A stretch of 64,000 nucleotides of DNA from Pithys albifrons albifrons (taxonomy: Eukaryota > Chordata > Aves > Passeriformes > Thamnophilidae). The DNA lies in the NCBI RefSeq assembly GCF_047495875.1, contig NC_092474.1, positions 14,180,200 through 14,244,199 of the forward strand, given 5' to 3'. The notes beneath the pieces were generated by a model. That model saw only the letters and a program-made list of their open reading frames with translations. It was not told where the DNA came from and did no database searches. Shown here in pieces: positions 22,043-34,187 of this stretch; position 1 is the first letter of the stretch, and each line of letters begins with the position of its first letter. The position numbers and the translations under genes were made by a program.

Positions 22043-22330
22043 ATAGAATCATAGAATGGATTGGGTTGGAAAGGACCTCCGAGATCATCAAGTCCAACCC
22101 TTGGTCCAACTCCAGTCTCTTTACCAGATCATGGCACTCAGTGCCACGGCCAAGCTCAGCTGAAAAACCTCCAGGGATGGGGAATCCACCCCCTCTCTGG
22201 GCAGCCCATTCCAATGCCTGAGCACTCTCTCTGCAAAGAATTTCTACCAGTTCTCCAACTTCACTTTCCCCTGGCAGAGCTTGAGCCCATTGTGCCCCCT
22301 TGTCCTATTGCTGAGTGCCTGTGGTCCTTA
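22043..22330 (-). mobile_element. CR1 fragment, T3 type
   Basis: Inverted octamers ATAGAATCATAGAATGG, then GGAAAGGACCTCCGAGATCA, the GCACTCAGTGCCACGGCC word and CCCCCTTGTCCTATTGC. It matches the UTR of the copies at 46.8 and 56.9 kb in reverse. Confidence 0.93.
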
Positions 22331-22476
22331 AAGGTGCAGACTGTGATCCAGGGAAAACTGGTGGGTTTTAGCTCTCATGCAGAATGTTTTACAGCTATTT
22401 CACTTTATTGCCATCAGCACATGAGTCCCCTCAACCAACAGAGAGAAATAAATTGCTGATGAGTGGAAGATCAGGG

Positions 22477-22665
22477 AATCACAGAATCCCAGAATGGTTT
22501 GGGTTCAAAGGGACCTTAAAGCTGATTTCATTCTGCCCCTTGCCAGGGGCAGGGTCACCTTCCACCAGCCCAGGCTGCTCCAAGCCCTGTCCAACCTGGC
22601 CTTGGACACTTCCAGAGATGGGGCAGCCACAGCTTCTCTGCCCAACCTGTGCCAGAGATTTCCAT
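22477..22665 (-). mobile_element. CR1 fragment, T1 type
   Basis: Inverted tail GAATCACAGAATCCCAGAAT, then CCTTGCCAGGGGCAGGGTCA and GGCAGCCACAGCTTCTCTG. It ends at GTGCCAGAGATTTCC, just before a T-run. Confidence 0.92.
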
Positions 22666-22690
22666 TGCTGCTTTTTTCCTTTCTTTTTCT

Positions 22691-22712
22691 TTTTTTTTTT
22701 TTTTTTTTTTTT
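22691..22712. repeat. Poly-T run, 22 nt
   Basis: Uninterrupted T22, preceded by T/C-rich sequence. CR1 does not use poly-A tails, so it is not that element's tail. Confidence 0.9.
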
Positions 22713-23079
22713 AGCTCTTTCCAGGGACATCTGTGACATATCCCTCTTCCTTTTCTACCACAAGCTACTCCCTTATTTGTGACTGGTGCCTCTAAATGAG
22801 TTTTCTTCAGTTGTTTTCTTAGCAGCTGAAGGTCTTTCTTTCTTCCAAAGAAGTGATCAAAACTTCCAGATTCTAGAACTAGAATTACACTGCTGGAGGT
22901 ATTTTTAGGGTTTAAATCTGAAAGGCAAATGTTTCTGGTGCCCATTTTCTGAGAGAAAGACTGAGGCAGCCCAAGGGTTTGTGCATGGACGTGTCTCCCA
23001 GAAGCTCTTTAGGGCCTCATGGGGTTGAGGGCACCTCTGTGGTTGTGCCTGTTCTCCTGCCTGAACATCTCCTTAATCT
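22713..23079. other. Unassigned DNA
   Basis: No recognised repeat or gene. Confidence 0.4.
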
Positions 23080-23158
23080 GCTGCTGAAGGTCCAGATGTT
23101 GGACCAAATGACCCCACTGGTGGTCCCTCCTAACCTGGATCATTCTGTGATTCTGTGA
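23080..23158 (+). mobile_element. CR1 3' tail fragment
   Basis: TTGGACCAAATGACCCC, then GGTCCCTCCTAACCTGGATC and two octamers ending TTCTGTGATTCTGTGA. The tail type is unclear. Confidence 0.75.
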
Positions 23159-23524
23159 CAGTTTCTCTTTTCTGCTGACCTGCCCCACATCCAGGTCAGC
23201 AGACACAAGCTCTGATGTGTCTCATGTCTTCATGTAGAGCTTCCAGACCAGAAAGAGGGGACTCATCCTGGTGTGAACCTGCATTGGTGTGGACCCATCA
23301 CCCTTAATGTGTCTGACTGTCCTAACACCATCCACTCCATTTCTTGTGGCACCTCAGAAAAGCAGCACCCTTTGTGACGTGCTGGTGCTCATGGAACAGT
23401 GGAAGGTACTGCAGGTGTCCTCCAGGCAGCACCAAGGACACACAACACCAGGTCACAGAGCACAGAGAGGGTGTGGAGTCTCATTAAAGAACCCTCTGGA
23501 CACAATCCTGTGCCATGTGCTCCG

Positions 23525-23608
23525 GGATGACCCTGCTGGAGCAGGAAGGTGGGACCAGAGGAGCCAGTGTGGTCCCTTCCAGCCTGGACCACTCTGGTTC
23601 TGTGAGGG
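23525..23608 (+). mobile_element. CR1 3' tail fragment
   Basis: GGGATGACCCTGCTGGAGCA, GTGGTCCCTTCCAGCCTGGA and CACTCTGGTTCTGTGAGG. Diverged. Confidence 0.6.
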
Positions 23609-23964
23609 ATGATCCCTTCCACCCCCTCCTGGGAAAAGGATCTGCTGCAGATGGGTTTAACAGGTAAGACCATGGTGGTCTCTGTGCTCCTGAGAGACCT
23701 GTGATGGTGATGGGAGCACACACAGCACATCTGAGGACTAATGTGGGGCTGGGAACCGGAACCTCTGCATGTGTGAGGATAGTCAAGGGTGGGGGGAGAG
23801 GGGAAGGTGGCTTCAGACACATCATCCTCAGTTCTCTCCTATCCCAGGGGACCTGTGAGGGAAAGGGCAGGGGTGTATTGCACCAGAGCTTTGGCTGTGC
23901 TCTGTGCTGGAAGGGCTTTGCTGAGACAGGATGAGGGGAGACCTCACCAGAGAAACCACTAACC

Positions 23965-24152
23965 TTGGCCCCAGAAACTGTTGCCCAGAGAAGCTGTGGC
24001 TGCCCCATCCCTGGAAGTGTCCAAGGCCAGGCTGGACAGGGCTTGGAGCAACCTGAGCTGGTGGAAGGTGTCCCTGCCCAAGGCATAGAGTGGAATGGGA
24101 TGAGCTTCAAGGTCACTCCCAAGCCAAGCCATTCCATGATAATGAGATTCTA
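23965..24152 (+). mobile_element. CR1 fragment, T1 type
   Basis: From CCCAGAGAAGCTGTGGCTGC through TGGAGCAACCTGAGCTGGTG to GCCATTCCATGATAATGAGA. Confidence 0.92.
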
Positions 24153-24357
24153 AGTGGTGACCAAAATAGGGATCAATTAAAACCATGGGGAAAATGTGGA
24201 ATTTTCTTCCCCTTTCTGGGTAATAAGGGTTGATGGAGAGCTCCAGCTGAAAGCAGTGACCACCATGGAACCTTGCCCACACCTCTGGGCATGACTCAAC
24301 CGTGATGGGCCAGACAGACCTCGGGGGTTTTGGAGCTGCTGGTTTTAAAGACATGAA

Positions 24358-24787
24358 GCCATTGGAGAGTGTCCAAAGGAAGCAATGAAGGTGGGGAAGG
24401 GCCTGGAGGGGAAGTGTGTGAGGACACTGAGGGCACTTGGTGTGTTCAGCTGGAGAAGAGGAGACTGAGGGGACACCTCATTGCAGGAGGAGGCAGAGGA
24501 GGGGCAGGCACTGAGCTCTGCTCTGTGGGGACCAGGGACAGCACCCAGGGAATGGCTGGAGCTGTGTCAGGGCAGGGTCAGGTTGGATCTGAGGGAAAGG
24601 TGGGCACTGAGCAGGGTCCCCAGGGCAGTGGGCACAGCCCCAAGGCTGCCAGAGCTCCAGGAGTGTTTGGCTGATGCTCTGGGGCACAGGGTGTGACTCT
24701 TGGGGATGATTCTGTGCAGGGTTAAGAGCTGGACTCGCTGATCCTTGTGGGTCCCTCCCAGCTGGGCACACCCTGTGGTGCTGTGAG
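24358..24787 (+). mobile_element. CR1 fragment, T2 type
   Basis: About 430 bp. It starts at GCCATTGGAGAGTGTCCAAA, lacks part of the middle UTR relative to the copies at 33 and 54 kb, and ends CCTGTGGTGCTGTGAG. Confidence 0.92.
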
Positions 24788-24910
24788 CTGCCCTGGGCTT
24801 TCTCCTCCCCCTGGCACAGACTCTGTGCTGCCCCTCCCCAGCCCCCTCCCCTCCCTTCCCCCGTGCTGCTCTATATTCATGTCCCAGAGATCTCTATCTT
24901 CGCTCGGCTT

Positions 24911-24924
24911 GGGGGGGGGGGGGG
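24911..24924. repeat. Poly-G run, 14 nt
   Basis: G14 on the plus strand. A likely hotspot for length variation and sequencing error. Confidence 0.9.
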
Positions 24925-25899
24925 AATAGTTTAAAATTTGCACATCAAAAGAAGGCCACGTCTGCTATCAGGAAAATTAATAAGAATTAAGACCCTTTCA
25001 AGAGCTGTGCAGCCCAGTTTTTGCAATGGAACCAATTAATATTATTCTTGAGCTGGCAATGCTCTTGTGTGCTTGGTCCAGGTTGAATAGGCCTTTTCAT
25101 TGATGAAAGAAGCTTTTTCCACAGCTCGAACAACCAGGAAAACATCTAACAACTATTTTTTTTAGGGAAGAACAGTCATAGATTTCTGACTGGGAACATT
25201 CTTCCCATGAGCTGCAGAGAATCATCTTGGAAGAGAATAATGAGAAGAGAATTGCAGGCACCAGCTTGTGACAAATTAAGAAAACAATTTGTTTATAGGG
25301 TGAAAGAGCAGGAAGATAATCCTTTGTGATAAGGCTTTAAGTGGGGAAAAGCCTGTCAGTCTGTGAGAACTGAGGCTTTGTTTGAGACAGGAAGAATATT
25401 TTGGAAAGTGCTGCACTCAGAAATAATAATATTATTTATCTGCTAGAGAGACTGAGCTGGTTACTAAAACTGCATTTTCTGATCTCTGCCTTTGTTCTGG
25501 GCAGGGCAGGAATGAACAGCAGCAGTGGGATGGGTGTGGATGGAGCTCAGGGAAGGAGGGAGACACAGGTCTGGAGCAGCACTGACATTCCTGGCTCCTG
25601 CCCTTGAACTCTGGGTTCTTGTTCTTCCCACAGCTGTGCTGACGGGTTTGGTGCTGAATTGTGCAGCCCTTCAGTGGGACTTGGCTCCAAGGATACCTCA
25701 CTGCTGTGTCTGCTCTAGAGGTGTCTGGGATAACCTTCCTGGGGTCTTCTCATAGGCAGTGACCCCTCTGTGACTGCTCCTTGGGGTTGGATTCTCCTGA
25801 GATGATGCAGGTTGTGCTGGGCTGGGCATCACTGCCCCACCAGGGCCATGCCTGTGGCCTCGCTGCCTCCAGGAGGGAGCAGGTGCTGGGCAGGGTGGA
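24925..25899. other. Unassigned DNA
   Basis: Moderately AT-rich to about 25440, then GC-richer. No exon or repeat recognised. Confidence 0.4.
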
Positions 25900-25904
25900 G
25901 GTGC

Positions 25905-26532
25905 TGTGCTGGTTTAAAGGTGAACCAGCAGGAGAAATGAACTCACCACAAGAGAGATTATAAGTCAGACCTAAAATTTAATAATAATATTACAATAAAA
26001 ACACTGACACACAAGGGAGATTGCTTTCAACTCACAAAACCCAGCAGTATAACCCAGTGTCCTGGGGCACAAACCCAAGGGGGTTTGTTTGCCCTTGTGC
26101 TGAGACCCCTGTGGCTCCCCCAAGTCCAGAGCAAAAGGAAAAGAATAAAAACCTGTTGGTGCAGGCGAGGGCTGTGGTCTGGGCGAGAGCGGGGCTCTCC
26201 TCCTGTTGAGGTCCTGCTGCTGCTCTGGATCCGACAAGAAGTCCCTGAGGTCTTCTTACCCACCACTTATGTACCCTCAGGGAGCACCCAGTCCCTCCCC
26301 CTGGGCGGGGACTCACACAATGGGTGATTCACTCTGGGAGCCAGGGGGTGTTGAACTGTTGATGGCCCATTGGCAGCTCCGCCCCCCAGGCTGGGTGTGA
26401 AGGTGATAATGGCTCCCTGGGCAGCTGCTGCTATTGGCCCATTGTCCTTGGGGAATGACTAGAGGGGGTTGAATACACAGCTTTGATCACCCCCACACAG
26501 GGTTAGCTGGTCCCTCCTGCTGAACTAGGACA
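25905..26532 (-). mobile_element. Solo LTR, group B
   Basis: 628 bp, with an exact 5-bp duplication GGTGC (25900-25904 and 26533-26537). On the minus strand it starts TGTCCTAGTTCAGCAGG and ends TTTAAACCAGCACA. B LTRs share both ends and the 3' third with group A but are about 90 bp shorter and differ in the 5' half (TATTCATTCCCC in place of the second GCCCATTGG block). Confidence 0.96.
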
Positions 26533-26537
26533 GGTGC

Positions 26538-27186
26538 CCACGTTGGAGACACCTTCACTCACCTGGAGAGATGCTGCTGCTGTGCTGGGGCTCCTGCCCA
26601 GCACTTTGCTGCACCACAAAGCACCAGTCCCGCATCAGACCTTGCTGTAGGATGAGATGTTTCCTCAGGCATTGCAGGACTCTGCAGGAAGGTGGGCTAC
26701 CTGTCTGCCTTGACCTCCTGCAGATGGGCACTGCCTTTTTCTCTCTCCTCAGCACTTGAGGCATAGATCTCACCACCTCCACCCTTCCCCAGCTTCTGTC
26801 ATTGCATTCAGAGCTTTCTCTGGTTTGGATTTTTTTGCCACTTATTAGAGCTGTAGCTCTTCCTCTCCTCACCCCACCACAGCAAGTTCCCAATCCAAGC
26901 AGAGGAGACCTCAAGGTGATCAGGTTGCCTTATCCTGGCTCTGTGTGATCCCCACTGGGTAGTGGGAGAGCTGAGGGGGATTGGGGTGGCCCAACCTGCA
27001 CCACCTTCTCCTTTCTCAGCACTGAGACCTGGAGATGTGCAGGGCCAATGTCGAGGGAAGGATAACGATAGGAGGGAAAGCACAGGACAGGGCAACATGC
27101 TGCAGACCTGTCCCACCTGAGGAATTTCACCCCTTCCAACTGCTATGCATGTCTTTGTATGTTGGACCAGCTTGAAAGCAATGTGA
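26538..27186. other. Unassigned DNA
   Basis: No recognised repeat or gene. Confidence 0.4.
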
Positions 27187-27465
27187 TAGAATCCCAGAAT
27201 CCCAGAACAGTCTGAGTTGGAAGGGACCTTAAAGCTCATCTTGTTCCTCACTTAGATGGGCAGGGACACCTTCCACTATCCCAGGTTGCTCCAAGCCCTG
27301 TCCAGCCTGGCCTTGGACACTCCCAGGGATGGGGCAGCCACAGCTTCTCTGCCCAACCTGTGCCAGGGCCTGCCCACCCTCACAGGGAAGGATTTTTTCC
27401 TAAGATCTAATCTAAACCTGCTCTCTGTCAGTTTGAAGCCATTGCCTCTTGTCCTGTCACTTCTG
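27187..27465 (-). mobile_element. CR1 fragment, T1 type
   Basis: Inverted octamers AGAATCCCAGAATCCCAGAA, then TTGGAAGGGACCTTAAAGC and AGGGCCTGCCCACCCTCACA. It ends in the TTGCCTCTTGTCCTGTCAC segment. Confidence 0.92.
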
Positions 27466-27756
27466 CTCTTGTCAAAAGTCCCTCTCCAATGTCACAAACC
27501 AGCTCTGGCACATCAACACTGGTCAGGCATCTCTTTGGCTCTCCCAGAACTCTCTGGAGTTCTTTAGGTGGGATGAATTCACCCAGGTTGGTTCTCTCTG
27601 AAGAGTTTGCTTTGGCAGAGCTGTTGATTGCTGGGCCTCTTCTTCACTGCCCTCCAGCTCCCATGTGCTGGAGATCTGCTCCCCAAAGAGGTCCAACACA
27701 CATCTGCAGTGGGGCCCAGCAGGGACCAAGGCACACCATGGGGCTGCACACTCAAT

Positions 27757-28215
27757 TAGAAACACAGAATGGTTATTGTTGGTGAAGCCCCCAAAATCCA
27801 ACTGCAGCCCCAGCACCACCATGTTCACCACCAACCCACGTGCTCAAGGGCCACATCCAAACAGCTTTTAAACCCCTCCAGGGATGGGGATTCCACCACT
27901 TCCTTGGGCAGTGCTTGACCACCCTCTCCATGAACCAATTTTCCCTAATATAGAACTCAAACCTCCTCTGGCCCAGCCTGAGGCTGTTCCCTCTCCTCCT
28001 GCCCCTGTGCCCTGGAGCAGAGCCCGACACCACCCAGCTCCCCCCTCCTGGCAGGGATTGCAGAGCCAGAAGGTCCCCCCTGAGCCTCCTTTTCTCCAGG
28101 CTGAGCCCCCCCAGCTCCCTCAGCCCCTCCTGCTGCTCCAGCCCCTTCCCACCTCCATTCCCTGCCTTGAACACGCTCCAGCCCCTCAGTGTCTCTCCTG
28201 TAGTGACATTGTCTT
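27757..28215 (-). mobile_element. CR1 fragment, T4 type
   Basis: About 460 bp. It reads from AAACACAGAATGGTTATTG through CCACCATGTTCACCACCA and the GCCCCTCCTGCTGCTCCAGC segment to CAGTGTCTCTCCTG. The inverse of the copies at 48.7 and 55.4 kb. Confidence 0.9.
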
Positions 28216-28629
28216 TGTGCCCAGTGCTGGCTCCGTGGGTGAGACCTGTGAGTGGCAGGTCTGGGGCAGTGCCTACCTGTGGCCCCTCATCTGCCACCCC
28301 TTGCCCCCTTCCCGGGGTCAGAAGAGCTGCCAGGACTGATGTCAGGGGAGTGTTGCAGCCCCTGCTGCCCTGGCAGCAGGTCCTCAGATCCCTGCCAGCT
28401 CTTGTTACAACTCCCCTGAACAACCAAAGCAGTTTTGTACTTCTGAAGCTCAGGGGCCCATTTTGGAAATGATGTTTTGGCAGCAGCTCAGCTGGGGACA
28501 TGGCTGTGATTTCAGTCCTCAGCAGCCAAGGAGCAATTCCTGTTTGCAGAGGCTGCTGCCTGTACAGGTTTTCCATCATCACTGCACCCTAAACTGTACT
28601 CCCCACCTTCCCCCACAGACCTGCCCTCT
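28216..28629. other. Unassigned DNA
   Basis: No recognised repeat or gene. Confidence 0.4.
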
Positions 28630-28985
28630 TGGAATCCCAGAATGGTTTGGGTTCAAAGGGACCATAAGGCTCATTTTTCCTCCCCTGCCATGGGCAGGGA
28701 CACCTTTCACTGTCCCAGGTTGCTTCAAGTCCTGTCCAACCTGGCCTTGAACACTCCCAGGGATGGGGCAGCCACAGCTTCTCTGCCCAACCTGTGCCAG
28801 GGCCTGCCCACCCTCACAGGGAAAGATTTAACATCTAATCTAAATCTCTCCTCTTTAGTTTAAAACCATTGCTCCTTGTCCTGTCACTCTCTGCCCCTGT
28901 GGAAAGTCACTCTCCCCTCCCTCTTTTCTGAAAGGCCCCTCTAAGGTCTGCAAGGTCACAATGAGCTCTCCCTGAGCCTTCTCAT
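28630..28985 (-). mobile_element. CR1 fragment, T1 type
   Basis: GGAATCCCAGAATGGTTTGG, CTGCCATGGGCAGGGACACC and the far UTR segment with CTCCTTGTCCTGTCACTC. It reaches the GAGCTCTCCCTGAGCCTTC segment and is followed after about 20 bp by another CR1 in the same direction. Confidence 0.92.
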
Positions 28986-29007
28986 CAGTTCTGCATCTCT
29001 CCTCTCA

Positions 29008-29315
29008 CAGGATCATGGAATATCCTGAGCTGGAAGGGATGCACCTGGATCATAAAATCCAATTCCAGCTCCTGGCCCTGCACAGACACCCCAACAATCC
29101 CACCCTCCCCCAGGAGGATCATCCAAACCCTCCTGGAGCTCTGGCAGCCTTGGGGCTGTGCCCACTGCCCTGGGGAGCCTGGTCAGTGCCCACCACCCTC
29201 TGGGGGAAGAACCTTTCCCTGAGATCCAACCTGACCCTTTCCTGACACAGCTCCAGCTGTTCCCTGGGTGCTGTCCCTGGTCCCCACAGAGCAGAGATCA
29301 GTGCCTGCTCCTTGG
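29008..29315 (-). mobile_element. CR1 fragment, T2 type
   Basis: GGATCATGGAATATCCTGAG, CTCCTGGCCCTGCACAGACA, and TCTGGGGGAAGAACCTTTCC. It ends at GGTCCCCACAGAGCAGAG. It lies immediately downstream of the T1 copy. Confidence 0.92.
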
Positions 29316-31540
29316 GAGGAGCTGCAGCCCCCGATGAGCTCTGCCCTCAGCCCCCTCTGCACCCCACCCAGAGCTGTCCCCTTTGCTGGGATGGGCACCA
29401 GCAGTGGGTGCTGCTCCCTGGGCTGTGGTGTGTCCCAGGGCAGGGTGGCAGGGCTGGTTGGTAAGTTATGCTGGTGTCCTTGGAAGGAAAAAGCAATTTC
29501 TTTTCCTGGCTAGTGCCTATTATGCAGTGGAAGAAGGACTAAGCCCAGCAGAGTAATGAAGACACAGCCTTTGAATAAAATCAGCCCCAAGCAGGAATAG
29601 AAGCAGAATGGGATGGAACAGAATGGATCTTTTCCACAAGAGAAAAGGATCCCTTTGCTCCTCTCCTGATAAGCAGCTGTTAAACCTGCCCAGACCACCA
29701 CCCTGGACAGGGAGAAGGAGCAGAATGGCCAAGCATTCCCATTCCTCCCTGGTCATTCCAACCCTGTGCAGCACAAAGGCTGCAAGGCCCCAGGAGCACA
29801 TTCCCCACCTATTCATTCTGGGCACACAGAGGAGAGAAAAATGTCACATTTCTCCCTGAGATTATTTCCTTTGTGTTGAATGGAATTTCTGTCTCCTTTT
29901 ACACCTCTGTGAGTGGCAGCAGCCTCGGTGCTGGGCTGGGCTGTGGCACCAGTGCTCCCATCCCCTCCTACAGGAGCACACACAGATCAGGAAGCACAGG
30001 GAGTTTTAATAATGTGTCCACACACAGCCTGTCTTGGAGGCTCCTTGCACGTTCTGTTGTTGCAGGAAGATAACACTTCACAGGAGCTATAAAAGACACA
30101 TCATATCTCAGTGACACTTTGGGACAATGCAGGATAAAATTCAATTAAATGCAAAATCCAAAAGAAGTCTGACAGAGTATCAGGTGCTTCTCAATTTGTC
30201 ACTTTTCAATATTTCTTGAAATTCCCCAGAACCAAATATCCAGAGGTCATTGCAAAAGCTGCCATGAAGAATGTGCCAGAGGAGCTTTCCTTGGGGACCC
30301 AGACCTGCCTTATGACAGAAAACTCTCTCCATGAGCCTGAAATGTGGGACTGGAGAAATGTTTCACTGTGTCATTCCACCCCTCTCTGTCTTCTTCATGT
30401 ATTTTGATTTTCCTGCAGCTGATCCTGAATTGGAACCAACCTGTTTTCTGGTGCCAGGGGGGCTTATTTCAGGTTTGCTGCTCTCTCCATCTCCTGTCAT
30501 TCTGTGATTCTGTGCCTTCTGAACCCAGGGAAAACCTTCACACCATGGCATGTGATGACATGGAAACTTTATAGTAACACAAACCCTCTAATTTTGCACA
30601 CACTGATGAAATCCATTTGCATTTTTCTTTGTATTCAGAATTCTATACAGTAGGAAAATGGTGCTTTCCACCAAGGTAAAGCCCTAAACTTGCCACAGGG
30701 AAAACTAATCCTACATTTTACATTGAAATGATTCTCAGGAAAGGGGACCGTGGTGTGGTTTGGATGATGAATTACAGCACCAATAAACTCACACTGCCAA
30801 CACGAGACCTGTTCCAGTAACAGAAAACCTCTATTGGCTGCAGTATTGATCATCCTCAGTATTAATTGCTTCTGTTTACTGAGGAAACACTTACAGTAAA
30901 GAAGGGCAAGTTGTTAAAATGTTCTTAATCTGCAACTCTACAGAGAGTAAATCCTGTGCAAGGGCAGAGCCCACCCTCAATTCCACTGACCTTTGAGCAT
31001 GTAAGTTTGATTTCAAAGCAGCTGAGTTTGTTGAGGGGTGGAGGACAGGGATTTTGTTACATAAGGGCTTGAAATTCAGCCCCAGAAAGATTGGTAGGCT
31101 GATCATGAACAGCATCTCCCTCGAAAACCACCAGCTGACTTTTTTTATGGTGATCTCTTCCTTGGTTTCTGCTGCTCTGATGAGCTGTTGGTCTCTTCTG
31201 GACCACACTGTGACTCATTTCTATTCTGAAAGAGAAAAACCCAAACCCAAACAATTCTCAGAAGCCAAATATTTCCATTTAATTCATTTATGAGCTCCTC
31301 CATCCTCTTCTTGAGCCCTGTAATGTGGGGAGAGCTCCTGCAATCCTGTGGGGTCACTGCCACCAAGGTGACCTTGATTTCCACTGGCAGCCACTGCTCT
31401 GACCCCAGAGATTTCGGTGGGTGGGAGATTTCATCCCCTCCTGGGGAAGGAGCATCTCTCCCTTCATCCCTCCCTCTGAGAGCTGCCTCTGAGACTCCCC
31501 AGAGGGCAGGGAACCCACAACTTGAACACAAATAAATAAC
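29316..31540. other. Unassigned 2.2-kb stretch
   Basis: No recognised repeat or gene. AT-richer from about 30060 to 31290. Open frames are short and overlap. Confidence 0.4.
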
Positions 31541-31545
31541 ACCAC

Positions 31546-32172
31546 TGTCCTAGTTCAGCAGGAGGGACCAGCTAACCCTGTGTGGGGGTGATCAAAGCTG
31601 TGTATTCTACCCCCTCTATTCATTCCCCAAGGTCAATGGGCCATTAGCAGCAGCTGCCCAGGGAGCCATTATCACCTTCACACCCAGCCTGAGGGGGCGG
31701 AGCTGCCAATGGGCCATCAACAGCTCAACACCCCCTGGCTCCCAGAGTTAATCACCCACTGTGTGAGTCCCCGCCCTGGGGGAGGGACTGGGTGCTCCCT
31801 GAGGGTACAGAAGTGGTGGGCAAGAAGACCTCAGGGACTTCCTGTTGGATCCAGAGGAGCAGCAGGACCTTGACAGGAGGAGATCCCCGCTCTCGCCCAG
31901 ACCACAGCCCTCGCCTGCACCAACAGGTTTGTCATTTCCTTTTGCTCTGGACTTGGGGGAACCACAGGGGTCTCAGCACAAGGGCAAACAAACCCCCTTG
32001 GGTTTGTGCCCCAGGACACTGGGTTATACTGCTGGGGTTTTGTGAGTTGAAAGCAATTTCCCTTTTGTGTCAGTGTTTTTATTGTAATATTATTATTAAA
32101 TTTTAGCTCTGACTTATAATCTCTCTCATGGTGAGTTCATTTCCCCTGCTGGTTCACCTTTAAACCAGCACA
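31546..32172 (+). mobile_element. Solo LTR, group B
   Basis: 627 bp, with an exact duplication ACCAC (31541-31545 and 32173-32177). It starts TGTCCTAGTTCAGCAGG, has an ATTAAA near the 3' end as a possible polyadenylation signal, and ends AACCAGCACA. Very close in sequence to the copies at 40.8 and 43.1 kb, which suggests recent activity. Confidence 0.96.
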
Positions 32173-32189
32173 ACCACCCATCACCGTGG

Positions 32190-32284
32190 ACTTCAGAGGG
32201 TGTGGCATCCCTGCCCGAGGCAGGGAGTGGAACTGGATGATCTTTAAGGTCCCTTCCAACCTAAACCACTCTGTGATTCTAAGA
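32190..32284 (+). mobile_element. CR1 fragment, T1 type
   Basis: GGCATCCCTGCCCGAGGCAG, GGATGATCTTTAAGGTCCC and CACTCTGTGATTCTA. It directly follows the right target-site duplication of the LTR, so the LTR landed at or near this CR1. Confidence 0.85.
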
Positions 32285-33014
32285 TCCTTGAGAAGAGGGA
32301 CAATTGAAAGCATGAAAAGGCAGAGGAGGTGCCACCACCTTGGTTCAATCACAACCTGAGTCTCATGGTTGGACTCCCCACCAAGCCCTGCAGGAGTGGC
32401 CCTGCAGCCTGTACAGGAGATCCCCACTGGCACCTGGAGGTTCTGACAGTTCAGGGTGAAGGTGGCTTAGTTTCAAAGGCAGAGGGATACATATTTATCT
32501 TTTGAATAAAGCAGCTTTACTAATGCAGCTGTTATTTCACTTTGCTTCTCCAGTTTCTCACTGGTAACTGATTCAGAAATCATTCTCTGCTGATTAATGT
32601 CTGGTAATATGAGGAAGACAACCAGCTGCTGAGATGTGTGCAGTAAATCCACTGATTTGTTTTAATTAGTCTAAGAACCATCATTGGGTGGCTGAAAAGA
32701 TGTTAATCTCTTCCTTCTCTGGTTCAGGCCTCTCTGAGCCACTAAACCACGAGGGAAGGTGACGAGAGACACATTTGGGAGAAGGTAAATTATTGCACAC
32801 ATCCATTTTTCCTCCAAAAAATGTGCCCGCTGGGCACTGGATTTGTGTGTTCTGGGCATGCCCAGTGTGCCAGCTTTATTTGTCACAAGCCATAGAGGTG
32901 CTGTGGGAGAGATAAACCCACAGAGCTCACGGCAGCAGGAGCTCCTGTACGTGCTGGGGTGTCACAGCCCTGGGGATCTGCTGTGGGACCTCACAGGGAG
33001 GGCAGAGGGCTGGG
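32285..33014. other. Unassigned DNA
   Basis: No recognised repeat or gene. Confidence 0.4.
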
Positions 33015-33785
33015 AATGACCAACCACAGGGAGTTCAACAAGGGGAAGTGCCAATTCTGTCCCTGGGATGGGGAACCCTGGATGGACAGACAGACTGGGA
33101 ATGAGAGGCTAGAAAGCAGTTCCAGGAAAGGGCCCTGGGGGTCCTGGTCAGTGGCCAGTTGGCCACGAGCCAGCAGTGCCCTGGAGCCAGGAGGGACATC
33201 CCTGCCCTGGGGGGCATCAGGCCCAGCATGGCCGGGCCAGGGAGGGGATTGTCCCACTCTGCTCTACCCTGGGGCAGCCTCACCTGCAATGGGGGGGCAG
33301 TTTGGGGGGACACAATGGAAGGGAGAGATTGAGCCATTGGAGAGTGTCCAAAGGAGGGACACAGAGATGGGGAAGGGCCTGGAGGGGCAGAGTGTGAGGA
33401 CACTGAGGGCACTTGGTGTGTTCAGCTGCAGAAGAGGGGCAGAGAGGGGGCAGGAGGGGCAGAGGAGGGACAGGCACTGATCTCTGCTCTGTGGGGACCA
33501 GGGACAGCACGCAGGGAATGGCTGGAGTTGTGTCAGGGCAGGGTCAGGTTGGATCTCAGGGAAAGGCTCTTCCCCAGAGGGCAGTGGGCACTGAGCAGGG
33601 TCCCCAGGGCAGTGGGCACAGCCCCAAGGCTGCCAGAGCTCCAGGAGGGTTTGGGTGGTGCTCTTGGGCACAGGGTGTGACTCCTGGGAATGGTCCTGTG
33701 CAGGGTCAGGAGCTGGACTTGCTGATCCTTGTGGGTCCCTCCCAGCTCAGCATGTTCTGTGATTCTGTGACTCTGATTCTCTGTG
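33015..33785 (+). mobile_element. CR1 with ORF2 end, T2 type
   Basis: About 770 bp. It starts in the last part of CR1 ORF2 (FNKGKC, the conserved segment after the RT core) and includes the whole T2 3' UTR, ending in octamers to TTCTCTGTG. Frames in the ORF2 part are not intact. Confidence 0.93.
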
Positions 33786-34187
33786 ATGAGCTCTAACACA
33801 ATAAAATTGGTAACTTTATTGATTTTCCTGATGTTTCTCTTCTCTGTCGACTCTGGGGGAAATTCATGACCATGACAAGTCCAACAGCTGCCTCTGAGGA
33901 CAGACCTGTGAACTCCAGAGTCCTTCAGGAACCTCCAGACCCTTCACCAATGCCTTTGAGCAGTGCAGGAAAGCCTGGCTTGGTGGGTGGGCTGGAGAGG
34001 TCAAGGCTCGGTGGATGTTTGGAATCAACTCTAAGCAGAATTCAGCTGTTGAAGTCCCTCCAGTGGAAAGACTTGGGGCAGAAGGGATGTAAAGGGCCCC
34101 TGGCAGAGCAGACTCCATGGGAACCCTGGAAAGGCTTTCATTTCTTCTAACAGTCCCTCAGCCACGTCCCTGCTGCTCCAGGTTTAG

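Noticed and set aside
22691..22712. Poly-A tail of a minus-strand LINE or processed pseudogene
   Set aside because: The adjoining element is a CR1, which ends in octamers, and its 3' end lies on the other side. No retrocopy is recognisable next to the run.
32821..33257. Coding exon from minus frames around 32991-33412
   Set aside because: The frames fall in the CR1 ORF2 end and UTR on the opposite strand, and similar frames recur in the CR1s at 54.3 and 60.4 kb.
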